Below, in pieces: positions 26,402 to 34,496 of a DNA stretch of 64,000 nt (positions are counted from its first letter, which is position 1; each line of letters starts with the position of its first letter). Source of the DNA: Bradyrhizobium sp. CIAT3101 (GTDB taxonomy: Bacteria > Pseudomonadota > Alphaproteobacteria > Rhizobiales > Xanthobacteraceae); NCBI RefSeq assembly GCF_029714945.1, contig NZ_CP121634.1, forward strand, positions 5,663,001-5,727,000. The letters run 5' to 3'. The position numbers were made by a program, and so were the translations under genes. The notes beneath the pieces were generated by a model that saw only the letters and a program-made list of their open reading frames with translations, made no database searches and was not told the origin of the DNA.

Positions 26402-28033
26402 ATGCCTACTGAGTTATCGACGGAAATCCTGGTCATCGGCGGCGGTCTCGGCGGAGTAAGCGCTGCACTCGCCGCGGTTCGACTGGGCCGGAAGGTTGTA
26501 CTCCTCGAGGAACTCGATTGGCTCGGGGGCCAGCTCACCTCGCAAGGGGTGCCACTCGATGAAGCGCCCTGGGCCGAGTACCTGATCAACTCGCAAAGCT
26601 TTGCCGCACTACGCGCCGGCATTCGGAAACACTATCAAGACTATTATCCGCTGACCCCGCGTGCCCGCGTCGACCCTCTGCTCAATCCTGGCATGGGCAA
26701 TGTCGGCACGCTCTGCTGCGAACCGGCCGTCGCAGCGAAGGTTCTCGATGCCCTGCTCGCGCCGTTCGTATCGACGGGAGCGCTCATGATACTACGCCGG
26801 CACCGGTTGACGGGATGCGCCACCCACGCCGATAAGATCGCCGCGGTGAACGTCACGAATCTCGAGAACGGCAAGCAGATCGTTATTTCCGCAGCCGTGG
26901 TCATCGATGCCACGGAAACCGGCGATGTGCTCGCAATGGCAGATGTCGAGCACGTGCTCGGCGCGGAGTCGCAGTCCGAGACCAATGAGCTGCACGCGAT
27001 CACTGGCCCTGCTGATGCCCTCGACCAACAAGCGCTCACGTGGGGCTTTGCCGTCGACTACCTTCCTGAGGAAGATCATACGATCGACAAGCCAAAGGGC
27101 TACGACACATTCCGCGACTTGAAGCTGGATTTCTGGCCTGGCGCTCAATTCGGTTGGACGGTCAGCAACCACGTCACGCATGAGCCGCTAGAGCGTCGGC
27201 TTTTCGCCGGCGATACAGACGATGAGTATGTGTTTGATCTTTGGCACGCGCGCCGAATTCTCTCACGCCGCAATTTTCTGCCTGGAGCTTTCGCGAGCGA
27301 CATCACGATCGCAAACTGGCCGCAGATCGATTACTGGCTGAAGCCTGCCGTTGGCGTCAGCCTTCGAGAGGCCGATGCCGCGCTCGACGAGGCACGGCGG
27401 TTCTCTCTGTCCTTCCTTTACTGGATGCAAACGGAGGCACCTCGTCACGACGGCGGCGCCGGCTATCGCGGCTTGCGGCTACGGGGCGATGTCCTCGGGA
27501 CCAGGGACGGACTAGCGAAGCAGGCCTATTTCCGGGAAGGCCGGCGCATCCGCGCCGAATTCACAATCCTGGAACAGCATATCGGCGTCGAAGCGCGTTC
27601 AGGCCAGCAAGCTGCAGAGAACTTCCCTGACAGTGTAGGGGTGGGCGCCTATCGGATCGATCTGCACCCCAGCACGACAGGTCGGCGCGACACCGTCGAC
27701 ATCGACACGTATCCCTTCGAAATTCCGCTCGGCGCGCTGCTGCCCGTACGCGTCGACAATCTCCTTCCGGCCTGCAAGAATCTCGGCACCACACGCATCA
27801 CCAACGGCGCATACCGTGTCCATCCCGTTGAATGGAGCATTGGCGAGGCAAGTGGCGCGCTCGCGGCCTACTCGCTCCAGCACAGGGTCCCGCCGCGCGC
27901 CATTCGCCAAAATCCTACGCGATTGTACGACTTCCAATCGACTTTGGACCGGCTGGGCGTGTTGCGCCGGTGGCCGACATTCGATGCTCTCCGGCCAGGA
28001 AGCCGCCGCGGGTACCGGCCACCGGCTCAATAG
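26402..28033 (+). CDS. FAD-dependent oxidoreductase
   Basis: A 543-residue flavoprotein with an N-terminal FAD-binding Rossmann motif (ILVIGGGLGGVSAALAAV) followed by the acidic strand end VVLLEE and WLGGQLTSQGV. Further landmarks are AAVVIDATETGDVLAMA, a second FAD contact, and the C-terminal VDNLLPACKNLGTTRITNGAYRVHPVEWSIGEASGALAA, which closes over the cofactor. This matches the FAD_oxidored family, whose reactions are mostly unknown. There is no signal peptide. It begins the rightward operon from the site-1 promoter, and the esterase gene follows after 11 bases. Confidence 0.86.
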   Translation: MPTELSTEILVIGGGLGGVSAALAAVRLGRKVVLLEELDWLGGQLTSQGVPLDEAPWAEYLINSQSFAALRAGIRKHYQDYYPLTPRARVDPLLNPGMGNVGTLCCEPAVAAKVLDALLAPFVSTGALMILRRHRLTGCATHADKIAAVNVTNLENGKQIVISAAVVIDATETGDVLAMADVEHVLGAESQSETNELHAITGPADALDQQALTWGFAVDYLPEEDHTIDKPKGYDTFRDLKLDFWPGAQFGWTVSNHVTHEPLERRLFAGDTDDEYVFDLWHARRILSRRNFLPGAFASDITIANWPQIDYWLKPAVGVSLREADAALDEARRFSLSFLYWMQTEAPRHDGGAGYRGLRLRGDVLGTRDGLAKQAYFREGRRIRAEFTILEQHIGVEARSGQQAAENFPDSVGVGAYRIDLHPSTTGRRDTVDIDTYPFEIPLGALLPVRVDNLLPACKNLGTTRITNGAYRVHPVEWSIGEASGALAAYSLQHRVPPRAIRQNPTRLYDFQSTLDRLGVLRRWPTFDALRPGSRRGYRPPAQ

Positions 28034-28044
28034 GGGGACTAACG

Positions 28045-28839
28045 ATGGAGCGCAGGACTTTCATGACCGCCACCGCAGTGTTAGCAGCGAGTTCTGCGAT
28101 CTCGCCTGTGGCGGGCCAACCACGCCCACAACACACATTCGTCCTGGTACACGGTGCCTGGCATGGCGGATGGTGCTGGCGGGATCTCGCCAGCGAATTG
28201 CGAAATCAGGGGCACCGGGTGACTACGCCGACCCTGACCGGTCTTGGCGAGCGAACGCACCTCCTCTCATCTTCGGTGGATCTCGAGACACACATCAGCG
28301 ATATCGTCAGTCATATCGATTCAGAGGAGCTAAACGACGTCATTCTGGTTGGTCACAGTTACGGGGGATTTCCCGTTCGCGCCGCGGCCGCGCTACGAGC
28401 CGACAAGATCGCTCACGTCGTCTATCTCGATGCCTTTGTCCCGCTTGATGGAGAAATGGTCGCGAGCTACGTCCCCGCCGATCGCCTCGCCACGTGGAAG
28501 GATGCCTTGGCCAACAATCCGGTCAGTACGCTTCCGCCGCTAACACCAGATGCATTCGGCATTACAGCGCCCGAACAACGCGCGTGGGTTGAACGCCACC
28601 TAACACCCCATCCCTTGCGTACATATCTGCAACCGCTCGCGACCGCCGCTGAGGGCGACAATCACACATCGCAGCACTACATTGCCTGCATGTCGCCGAA
28701 ACTCGACGTCTTTGACAGCACGCGCGAACGAATTTCTCAGGATAAGAACTTTAGTTTCACTAAGCTCAACGCCGGACACGATGTCATGGTCAGCGAACCA
28801 GCCCTGCTGGCGCGTACACTATTATCTTATCTTGGCTGA
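28045..28839 (+). CDS. Exported alpha/beta hydrolase (EstC/salicylate-esterase-like)
   Basis: A 264-residue alpha/beta hydrolase with HGAWHGGWCW, a hallmark of the plant methyl-salicylate/hydroxynitrile-lyase-like and pyrethroid-esterase branch. The nucleophile elbow is VGHSYGG with Ser105, and the histidine is in NAGHDVMVSEP. The N-terminus MERRTFMTATAVLAASS looks like a twin-arginine-type or general export signal, so it may act in the periplasm. The ATG at 28045 has GGGGGA upstream. It follows the FAD oxidoreductase gene by 11 bases. It likely cleaves a carboxylic ester. Confidence 0.82.
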   Translation: MERRTFMTATAVLAASSAISPVAGQPRPQHTFVLVHGAWHGGWCWRDLASELRNQGHRVTTPTLTGLGERTHLLSSSVDLETHISDIVSHIDSEELNDVILVGHSYGGFPVRAAAALRADKIAHVVYLDAFVPLDGEMVASYVPADRLATWKDALANNPVSTLPPLTPDAFGITAPEQRAWVERHLTPHPLRTYLQPLATAAEGDNHTSQHYIACMSPKLDVFDSTRERISQDKNFSFTKLNAGHDVMVSEPALLARTLLSYLG

Positions 28840-28841
28840 TG

Positions 28842-29627
28842 TCACGGCAGGATACCCGACATCGACTGCGCGCAGGATCTGAGCGCCGGCAGCAGCTCCT
28901 GGTTGATCCGCTTTGCAGCAACGCGGTGAGCCTGCGAATTGACATTCAGCGACGCCACCATCCTGCCGTTAGGATTTCTGATGGGGACCGAGAGCCCGAA
29001 CAGATTGAGCTCAAGCTCTTCATTGTTGACGGCATAACCGGAACGACGCGCCTCCTCGATCAGCTTGAGGATCTGCTTGCGGTCAGTAACCGTCTTCGGC
29101 GTTCGTGCTTCAATCCTGGTCTTTTGAATGAGCGCGCTCAACTCCTGATCGGTTTTGGCCGTCAACAATATGCGGCCGGAGGACGACGAGAACGCCGGCA
29201 GTTTCAGACCGGTTTTGAGGACATATGCGATGCCGGCATTCGGCGGCTCAGCGCGAGCAATGAAGATGACCTCCGTTCCACTCAGGACAGACACCGAGGC
29301 CGCCTCGCCCACCGTCTTCGAAAGCCGGTCGAGATAGGGTTGAAGTGCGCTATCCAGGCCGAGCGACGCAAGATAGGTGTAGCCGAGCCGCAAGACGCTG
29401 CTGGTCAATTCGAAGCGCTTGTTCTCTACGACCGCAAAGCCGAGTTCGACGAGGGTGTGCAACAACCGCCGGGCGACAGCGCGGTCCAGGTCCGTTGCGG
29501 CAGCGACTTCGGCGATGTTCATGCTGCGGCGATCGGGTCCGAACGCCTCGATCACGGCAAGCCCACGGGCAAGTCCCGACACGAATTTCTGACCGTCGCG
29601 TTCGACCTCGGGAATATTCTTTGCCAT
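28842..29627 (-). CDS. IclR family transcriptional regulator (PcaR/PobR-like)
   Basis: A 261-residue regulator. The N-terminal winged helix (FVSGLARGLAVIEAFGPDRRSMNIAEVAAATDLDRAVARRLLHTL) has the beginning typical of the PcaR/PobR/PcaU group, which controls aromatic-acid and quinate pathways. The C-terminal IclR effector domain follows (GEAASVSVLSGTEVIFIAR, SSSSGRILLTA, GYAVNNEELELNLFGLSVPI). The start is uncertain: ATG at 29627 fits the family, while ATG at 29660 would add 11 residues. It is divergent from the dehalogenase-like gene and lies between two copies of a palindromic operator candidate. Confidence 0.88.
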   Translation of the reverse strand: MAKNIPEVERDGQKFVSGLARGLAVIEAFGPDRRSMNIAEVAAATDLDRAVARRLLHTLVELGFAVVENKRFELTSSVLRLGYTYLASLGLDSALQPYLDRLSKTVGEAASVSVLSGTEVIFIARAEPPNAGIAYVLKTGLKLPAFSSSSGRILLTAKTDQELSALIQKTRIEARTPKTVTDRKQILKLIEEARRSGYAVNNEELELNLFGLSVPIRNPNGRMVASLNVNSQAHRVAAKRINQELLPALRSCAQSMSGILP

Positions 29628-29733
29628 GCTCGTTTTCAGGGATCTAAATTCAGTGGGCATGCAGACGTAATCCCCTTATCTCACCAACCGAAACCCGTTT
29701 GCAACCACCGGCGGAACCCTTGGGGGCCAAATC

Positions 29734-30627
29734 ATGTTCGACCAGTTTCAGAGGCACGATATTGAAACCGGCGAGGCGCGGATCGCCTGCTTCGTTGGAG
29801 GTGACGGGCCGCCGCTGCTGTTGCTGCATGGCTATCCCCAGACCCATATTGCCTGGCATCGCATAGCCCCGATTCTTGCCCAGAATTACACGGTCGTCGC
29901 GACCGATCTTCGTGGGTATGGCGAAAGCCGTGGTCCGCAACGGGGACCGTCGTCGGACTATTCGAAGCGCGCCATGGCGCGCGACCAGGTTGCGGTCATG
30001 GACCAGCTTGGCTTCAGCCGCTTCGGTGTCATCGGGCACGATCGGGGGGCTCGGGTCGGCTATCGACTGGTACTCGATCATCCTGGACGCGTGAATGCGC
30101 TCGTATCGCTGACGGTCATCCCCTCCAGTGAGGTTTGGTCTCGCGTCGACAAGGCATTCGCGCTCGGCGCCTATCATTGGTTTCTGTTCGCCCAACCGTA
30201 TGACTTGCCCGAACGACTTCTGTCCGCCGACCCCGATCACTTCCTCGATGTGACGCTGCGGAAGATGGCGAAGGACCATGATGCATTGTCCGAAGCTGCA
30301 GTCCACGCCTATCGCGACGCCTTCCGCCTTCCTGAGGTCCGTCACGCGATGATGCAGGACTATCGCGCGGCAGCGACCGTAGACCACGATCATGATCTCG
30401 CTGACCGCGAAGCCGGCCGCCGCCTCGATTGTCCGGTGCTCGTCCTCTGGGAAGAAGGACGCTTCGAAGGAAAGACGACTCCCCTCCAGATCTGGCGCGA
30501 CTGGACCGAACGGGTCGAAGGCCACGCTATTCCGGGGGGCCACATGCAAGCCGAAGAACAGCCCGCCGCGGTGCTTGAGGCGGTGGTTCCCTTTTTGGCC
30601 CGCCACAGCCGCCCCCCATCTGCGTGA
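29734..30627 (+). CDS. Fluoroacetate-dehalogenase-like alpha/beta hydrolase
   Basis: A 297-residue alpha/beta hydrolase closely patterned on haloacetate/fluoroacetate dehalogenases. The Asp nucleophile sits in GHDRGARVGYR (Asp103, with the substrate-binding Arg104 and Arg107), DLRGYGESRGP precedes it, the cap holds the halide-site YHW (His148, Trp149) with Tyr210, and the base is His270 in GGHMQAEE. The position where those dehalogenases usually have the catalytic-acid Asp (LD-I-P) reads LTVIPSS, so a Thr replaces it; Glu240/241 in LWEEGRF could substitute. An epoxide hydrolase or altered dehalogenase is possible. It is divergent from the IclR gene. Confidence 0.78.
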   Translation: MFDQFQRHDIETGEARIACFVGGDGPPLLLLHGYPQTHIAWHRIAPILAQNYTVVATDLRGYGESRGPQRGPSSDYSKRAMARDQVAVMDQLGFSRFGVIGHDRGARVGYRLVLDHPGRVNALVSLTVIPSSEVWSRVDKAFALGAYHWFLFAQPYDLPERLLSADPDHFLDVTLRKMAKDHDALSEAAVHAYRDAFRLPEVRHAMMQDYRAAATVDHDHDLADREAGRRLDCPVLVLWEEGRFEGKTTPLQIWRDWTERVEGHAIPGGHMQAEEQPAAVLEAVVPFLARHSRPPSA

Positions 30628-30635
30628 GGCGCTCA

Positions 30636-31958
30636 TCACCCCAGCCGGTCCGGCTCGGCAATATCGACCTGATGTGTCTCGGGACCGACCGCCACCGCTA
30701 TGAAGGCCAGTACCGTGAAGACCATGAGAAAGCACGCGACCGACCAATAGGCACCCGTGGCGGCAAGGAGCGCTGTCGCGATTAGAGGGGTCAGGCCGGC
30801 CAACGGATCGGAGATCGTGCGCGCCAATGTGACCCCGGTGCTGCGCGTTCGCACATCGAATAGCTCGGCAAGATACGCTCCAGAGGTAGCCAGGATTATT
30901 TTCACGCCGACACCGTATTGCAGCATGAGCGCGACATAGATCAGCCAGGCCTCCTTGGTATTGACCAACCAAAAGAACGGGAAGGCAAAGGCCGTCATGA
31001 AGATAAGACCGACGAGGTAAACGGGCTTACGTCCGAACCGGTCGCACAGAAGTCCACTGAGCGGAATCACGGCGAGCCCGGTCAGATTTGCGAGCATCAC
31101 CCCCGTTAGACCGATGCTCGGCGGCAATTTAAGCGTAACGGTGCAGTAGGAGATGGCAAACACATTGAAGAGCTGACCTCCCACCGCGTCAGCCGAACGC
31201 GCCGCTGCGGCAATCAGAAGCCTCCGCCACTGCCGCTGAATCACGTCCGAAAGCGGCGCCTGGTGGATCAGGTTGCGTTGCTTCAGCTTCTCAAAAGCAG
31301 GACTCTCCTGAACTTGCGCGCGCATGAACATGCCGACAAGTGCCAGCGCAAAACCGATCAGGAATGGAACTCTCCAGCCCCATTGCAGGAACTGCTCGCG
31401 CGGCATCGCCGAAAGCGCGGCGAACATCGCTGTCCCAATGAGGATACCGAGCGAGACGCCCAGCGCAGGAAGGCTTGCGAGGAGACCTCTCTCCCGAGGC
31501 CCCGAGAATTCGGCAACCATCGTGATAGCGCCGCCGTATTCGGCACCCGCGCCAATGCTCTGTATCAGGCGCAGCAGGACGAGAAGGATCGGGGCCAACA
31601 GCCCGATCTCGGCATAGGTCGGCAACAGACCGATCAGGCCGGTGGCGAGTCCCATCATGACCAGACTCAGCACGAGTACTTTCTTGCGTCCGATCGTATC
31701 GCCGAAGCGGCTCAGGATCACACCGCCGACAGGCTTGAGGAAGAAGCCGATTCCGTAGGCCGCGAAAGCAGCGAGGGTTGCACTGGTCGGATCCAGATTG
31801 GGAAAGAATAGCGTTCCGAATACGACCGTCGCGGCAGTTCCGTAGATATAGAAATCGTACCATTCGAGCACGGTGCCGACAAAACTCGATACGACGACTT
31901 TGCGTCGCTCGCTGGCCGATCCAGTAACTGCATCGGACGGCATTGCATCGATTGACAT
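30636..31958 (-). CDS. MFS metabolite:H+ symporter (MHS family)
   Basis: A 440-residue transporter with 12 predicted membrane segments, of the metabolite:H+ symporter family that includes the shikimate (ShiA), alpha-ketoglutarate and proline/betaine carriers. Landmarks are LEWYDFYIYG in the first segment, the loop RFGDTIGRKK, QSIGAGAEYGGA, and the second-half loop CDRFGRKPVY. It should import an organic acid or similar solute with protons. The ATG at 31958 is chosen with GAGA upstream. It follows the NIPSNAP-like gene by 42 bases on the leftward operon from operator site 2. Confidence 0.87.
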   Translation of the reverse strand: MSIDAMPSDAVTGSASERRKVVVSSFVGTVLEWYDFYIYGTAATVVFGTLFFPNLDPTSATLAAFAAYGIGFFLKPVGGVILSRFGDTIGRKKVLVLSLVMMGLATGLIGLLPTYAEIGLLAPILLVLLRLIQSIGAGAEYGGAITMVAEFSGPRERGLLASLPALGVSLGILIGTAMFAALSAMPREQFLQWGWRVPFLIGFALALVGMFMRAQVQESPAFEKLKQRNLIHQAPLSDVIQRQWRRLLIAAAARSADAVGGQLFNVFAISYCTVTLKLPPSIGLTGVMLANLTGLAVIPLSGLLCDRFGRKPVYLVGLIFMTAFAFPFFWLVNTKEAWLIYVALMLQYGVGVKIILATSGAYLAELFDVRTRSTGVTLARTISDPLAGLTPLIATALLAATGAYWSVACFLMVFTVLAFIAVAVGPETHQVDIAEPDRLG

Positions 31959-32000
31959 TGGACGTTTCTCTCGTTGATGTTTTGTGTCGAGGTTTTGCAC

Positions 32001-32681
32001 TTAGCGCAAGGGCGACCAGTCGGTCGGTCGCAAGATTAGTGCGCGATGGCCGGATTCCTGATCGCGCGCTTGCCGTTGCCAAGCATGGAAGGCGGAAAAC
32101 TCAGTCGGCTGTTCTTGCAGACGGACCAGAGTGCGCATGTCGGGAAACGCCCATAGGAGCATGACTTCGGTGCCGTGGCGAAAGGCAGTTTCATAGCCAC
32201 CCAGCAGAGAGAAGCCGCAAGTGGCGTCGATTTCCTCCCACGCTCGCGAGAGCAAGTCGAGATAAGTCTCCGCTCCACCACTCCGCAGGTCGACGATCTG
32301 TTGGAGAACCACCGGTGCGCGGCGATCGGCGGTCAGCAATTGCTGCCGCCCTGGCGTAAAGGAAGTACCGGCCAGGATCCGATCAAACCCACCGGATCGC
32401 TCACCGTACCAGCGCTCGAGCGGACCATGGAAAAGCTCCCTGTACTTTTCGAAGTGATCCGCAAACCCACCCCAACCTCCCGGCATCTCCCAGAAGGTCA
32501 CAATCCGCGGCCAATCGCCGTTGAGAAAGATCGGCACCCACGCCGCTATGCTTTCGGCTCCGGCGGATCCTTCCGCGTTTCCAATCGTCGAGACGATTTC
32601 CCCGAGCTCTGACAGATAGCGCGTGTGTGCGCCGGGTGCGCGCACGGGATCGAGCGTCTCATGAAAAAACAGACCGGACAT
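32001..32681 (-). CDS. NIPSNAP-like / dimeric alpha-beta-barrel protein
   Basis: A 226-residue protein with two repeats of a dimeric alpha-beta barrel type fold, resembling NIPSNAP-family proteins (FFHETLDPVRAPGAHTRYLSELGEIV, FLNGDWPRIVTFWEMPG, and in the second half LLSRAWEEIDATCGFSLLGGYETAF and VMLLWAFPDM). The family's function is poorly known; members occur beside catabolic enzymes. GAGGAG lies before the ATG at 32681. It is the first gene of the leftward operon from the site-2 promoter, with the symporter gene next. Confidence 0.65.
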   Translation of the reverse strand: MSGLFFHETLDPVRAPGAHTRYLSELGEIVSTIGNAEGSAGAESIAAWVPIFLNGDWPRIVTFWEMPGGWGGFADHFEKYRELFHGPLERWYGERSGGFDRILAGTSFTPGRQQLLTADRRAPVVLQQIVDLRSGGAETYLDLLSRAWEEIDATCGFSLLGGYETAFRHGTEVMLLWAFPDMRTLVRLQEQPTEFSAFHAWQRQARDQESGHRALILRPTDWSPLR

Positions 32682-32699
32682 TTCGCTCCTCAATCTTTT

Positions 32700-32716
32700 T
32701 GTGCGCTATTCGCACA
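32700..32716. promoter_or_regulatory. Candidate IclR operator, site 2
   Basis: TGTGCGCTATTCGCACA has 6-base arms and a 5-base centre and is followed by TTTGTGCG. It matches site 1 in both arms and in the downstream half-site-like element. It lies 19 bases before the NIPSNAP-like start and 77 bases before the TIM-barrel gene, so it could block both divergent promoters at once. Confidence 0.65.
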
Positions 32717-32792
32717 TTTGTGCGTATATTGTTTACAGCTATGGCGCGGCCTGTCAATCTCCGCGCAGTCATTCAACTTGATCCATCGCCTC

Positions 32793-33629
32793 ATGCGCAT
32801 CGTTTCTCTCGCCCATCTGACTCTGCCGGGCGCATCCCCTCTCCAACTGATCGATCACGCGGCACAAGCCGGGTTCGATCACATCGGCATGCGGATTGTC
32901 GCGCCGACTACCGATAGCCGCATGGCACTGCCGCTCGGTGACCGGTCGCTTCGTACATCTATCTTGCGCCGCCTTGCGGAGACGGGGATCAAGGTCCTGG
33001 ATATCGAAGCATGGTGGCTGTCGGCGGAGTTCAACGCGACCGGCATCGAGCCCGCATTCGGCTTCGGGGCAGAGATGGGTGCGCGCTACGCAATCGTCTC
33101 CGGAAACGACCCGGTCCGAAACCGCTTCCTCGATCATCTTGATGTCGTTTGTCAGATTGGAGCCCGTGTCGGAGTCCAAATCCTGTTGGAATTCATTCCC
33201 TATAGCCAGGTCTGCACGATCTGGGATGCTGCTGATTGTCTTGCCAGCATCAACCGACCAAACATTGGCATCCTTGTCGACGCCCTGCATCTGAGCCGTT
33301 CCGGTGGCTCGGTGGCGGATGTCGTCGCGAACCTGCATCGGCTCCGATTTCTTCACCTGTGCGACGCGCCAAAGCTCCCCCCGCAGACCATCGAGGCTAT
33401 GCGCCACGAAGCGCGCGGCAATCGGCTCTATCCCGGTGAAGGAGAGCTTGATCTGCGCGAACTCATCGCGGTTACACCGGCCGACGTGCCGATCGCGATT
33501 GAAGCGCCGCATGCGGGTTTCACCGACCAATCGCCCGTCGACAAGGCGCGCAGAGCTCGCGTGGCAACTCTCGATCTCATCACTGATGTGGAGCGAACGC
33601 GACGGAGTGAAGAGGAGAAAACTCGTTGA
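32793..33629 (+). CDS. TIM-barrel sugar isomerase/epimerase family protein
   Basis: A 278-residue TIM-barrel protein of the xylose-isomerase-like family (AP endonuclease family 2 fold). Landmarks are LIDHAAQAGFDHIGMRIV, LAETGIKVLDIEAWWL, VQILLEFIPYSQVCTIWDAA and FLHLCDAP, followed by NRLYPGEGELDLREL and IAIEAPH, which carry the usual metal-binding Glu, Asp, His and Glu. Members include epimerases and 3-dehydroshikimate dehydratases; the latter fits the AroE-like gene that overlaps its stop, but this is inference. The ATG at 32793 lacks a clear ribosome-binding site. Confidence 0.8.
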   Translation: MRIVSLAHLTLPGASPLQLIDHAAQAGFDHIGMRIVAPTTDSRMALPLGDRSLRTSILRRLAETGIKVLDIEAWWLSAEFNATGIEPAFGFGAEMGARYAIVSGNDPVRNRFLDHLDVVCQIGARVGVQILLEFIPYSQVCTIWDAADCLASINRPNIGILVDALHLSRSGGSVADVVANLHRLRFLHLCDAPKLPPQTIEAMRHEARGNRLYPGEGELDLRELIAVTPADVPIAIEAPHAGFTDQSPVDKARRARVATLDLITDVERTRRSEEEKTR

Positions 33630-34435
33630 TCCCGCAATATAGCGGCGCGACCCGCATCATTCTGATCCTGGGCGATCCCATCGCGCAGGTGAAGGCACCT
33701 GCCGGCCTGACGCAAGAGTTTGACAAACGCCAGATCGATGCGGTCGTTATGCCGCTACAAGTGCGGCCCGCCGACATCACTCGCGTGCTGGCTGCCGTCA
33801 ATGCCATGGCTAACGTCGACGGCATCATCGCGACAGTCCCGCATAAGTTTGCCCTGGCCGAGCATTGCTCCGACCTGACCGATCGCGCGGCCTTCCTCGG
33901 CGTCGCCAATGTAGCGCGCCGGAACGCTGGAGGCGGCTGGTCTGGCGACATGCTCGATGGCGAGGCGTTCGTCGACGCGATCGTCTCCGCCGGCTGTATC
34001 ATTGGCGGCGAGTCCGGATTGCTTGTTGGCGCAGGGGGTGCCGGCAGTGCGATTGGACTATCACTGCTTGATCGTGGTCTCGGCCGGCTTGCTATCTTCG
34101 ATATCGACACCAAACGCCGCACAACGTTGATGAACAAGCTCGCGGCCGCGCATGCCAGCAAAGTTATTGTCGGCACGGATGATCCACGAGGATTTTCCCT
34201 CGTCGTCAATGCCACGCCTCTTGGCATGTCTCCTGGCGACCCACTGCCCCTTGACACTTCAGGGCTCGCGCCAGCGATGTTCGTGGGAGACGTGATCACC
34301 AAGCCCGAGATCACTCCGCTGCTCCGACAGGCCAGCGATATCGGCTGCCGCACGCAAACCGGCGTTGGAATGTTCGAGAGTTCTGTGGGCCTGATGACGG
34401 ACTTTTTTACACCCTCGATCGGGGGTGCCCGCTGA
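33626..34435 (+). CDS. Shikimate dehydrogenase-like (AroE-family) protein with altered substrate site
   Basis: A 269-residue AroE-family oxidoreductase. The catalytic Lys74 in ATVPHK, Asn95, Asp111 (GDMLDG) and the NADP loop GAGGAG (135-140) are present. The two serines of the shikimate-carboxylate motif (usually SKS) are replaced: the motif reads QVKAP (Val22, Ala24). The usual C-terminal Gln is also missing (GMFESSVG). The substrate is therefore probably not plain shikimate. It starts with TTG overlapping the previous stop (TTGA), with GAGGAG 8 bases upstream. It forms an operon with the TIM-barrel and amidase genes. Confidence 0.8.
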   Translation: MIPQYSGATRIILILGDPIAQVKAPAGLTQEFDKRQIDAVVMPLQVRPADITRVLAAVNAMANVDGIIATVPHKFALAEHCSDLTDRAAFLGVANVARRNAGGGWSGDMLDGEAFVDAIVSAGCIIGGESGLLVGAGGAGSAIGLSLLDRGLGRLAIFDIDTKRRTTLMNKLAAAHASKVIVGTDDPRGFSLVVNATPLGMSPGDPLPLDTSGLAPAMFVGDVITKPEITPLLRQASDIGCRTQTGVGMFESSVGLMTDFFTPSIGGAR

Positions 34436-34496
34436 TGTCAGAGCTCTACGTCCTCATCACCACTTTGATCCTCACCACATGAACAGGGAGGGCGCG

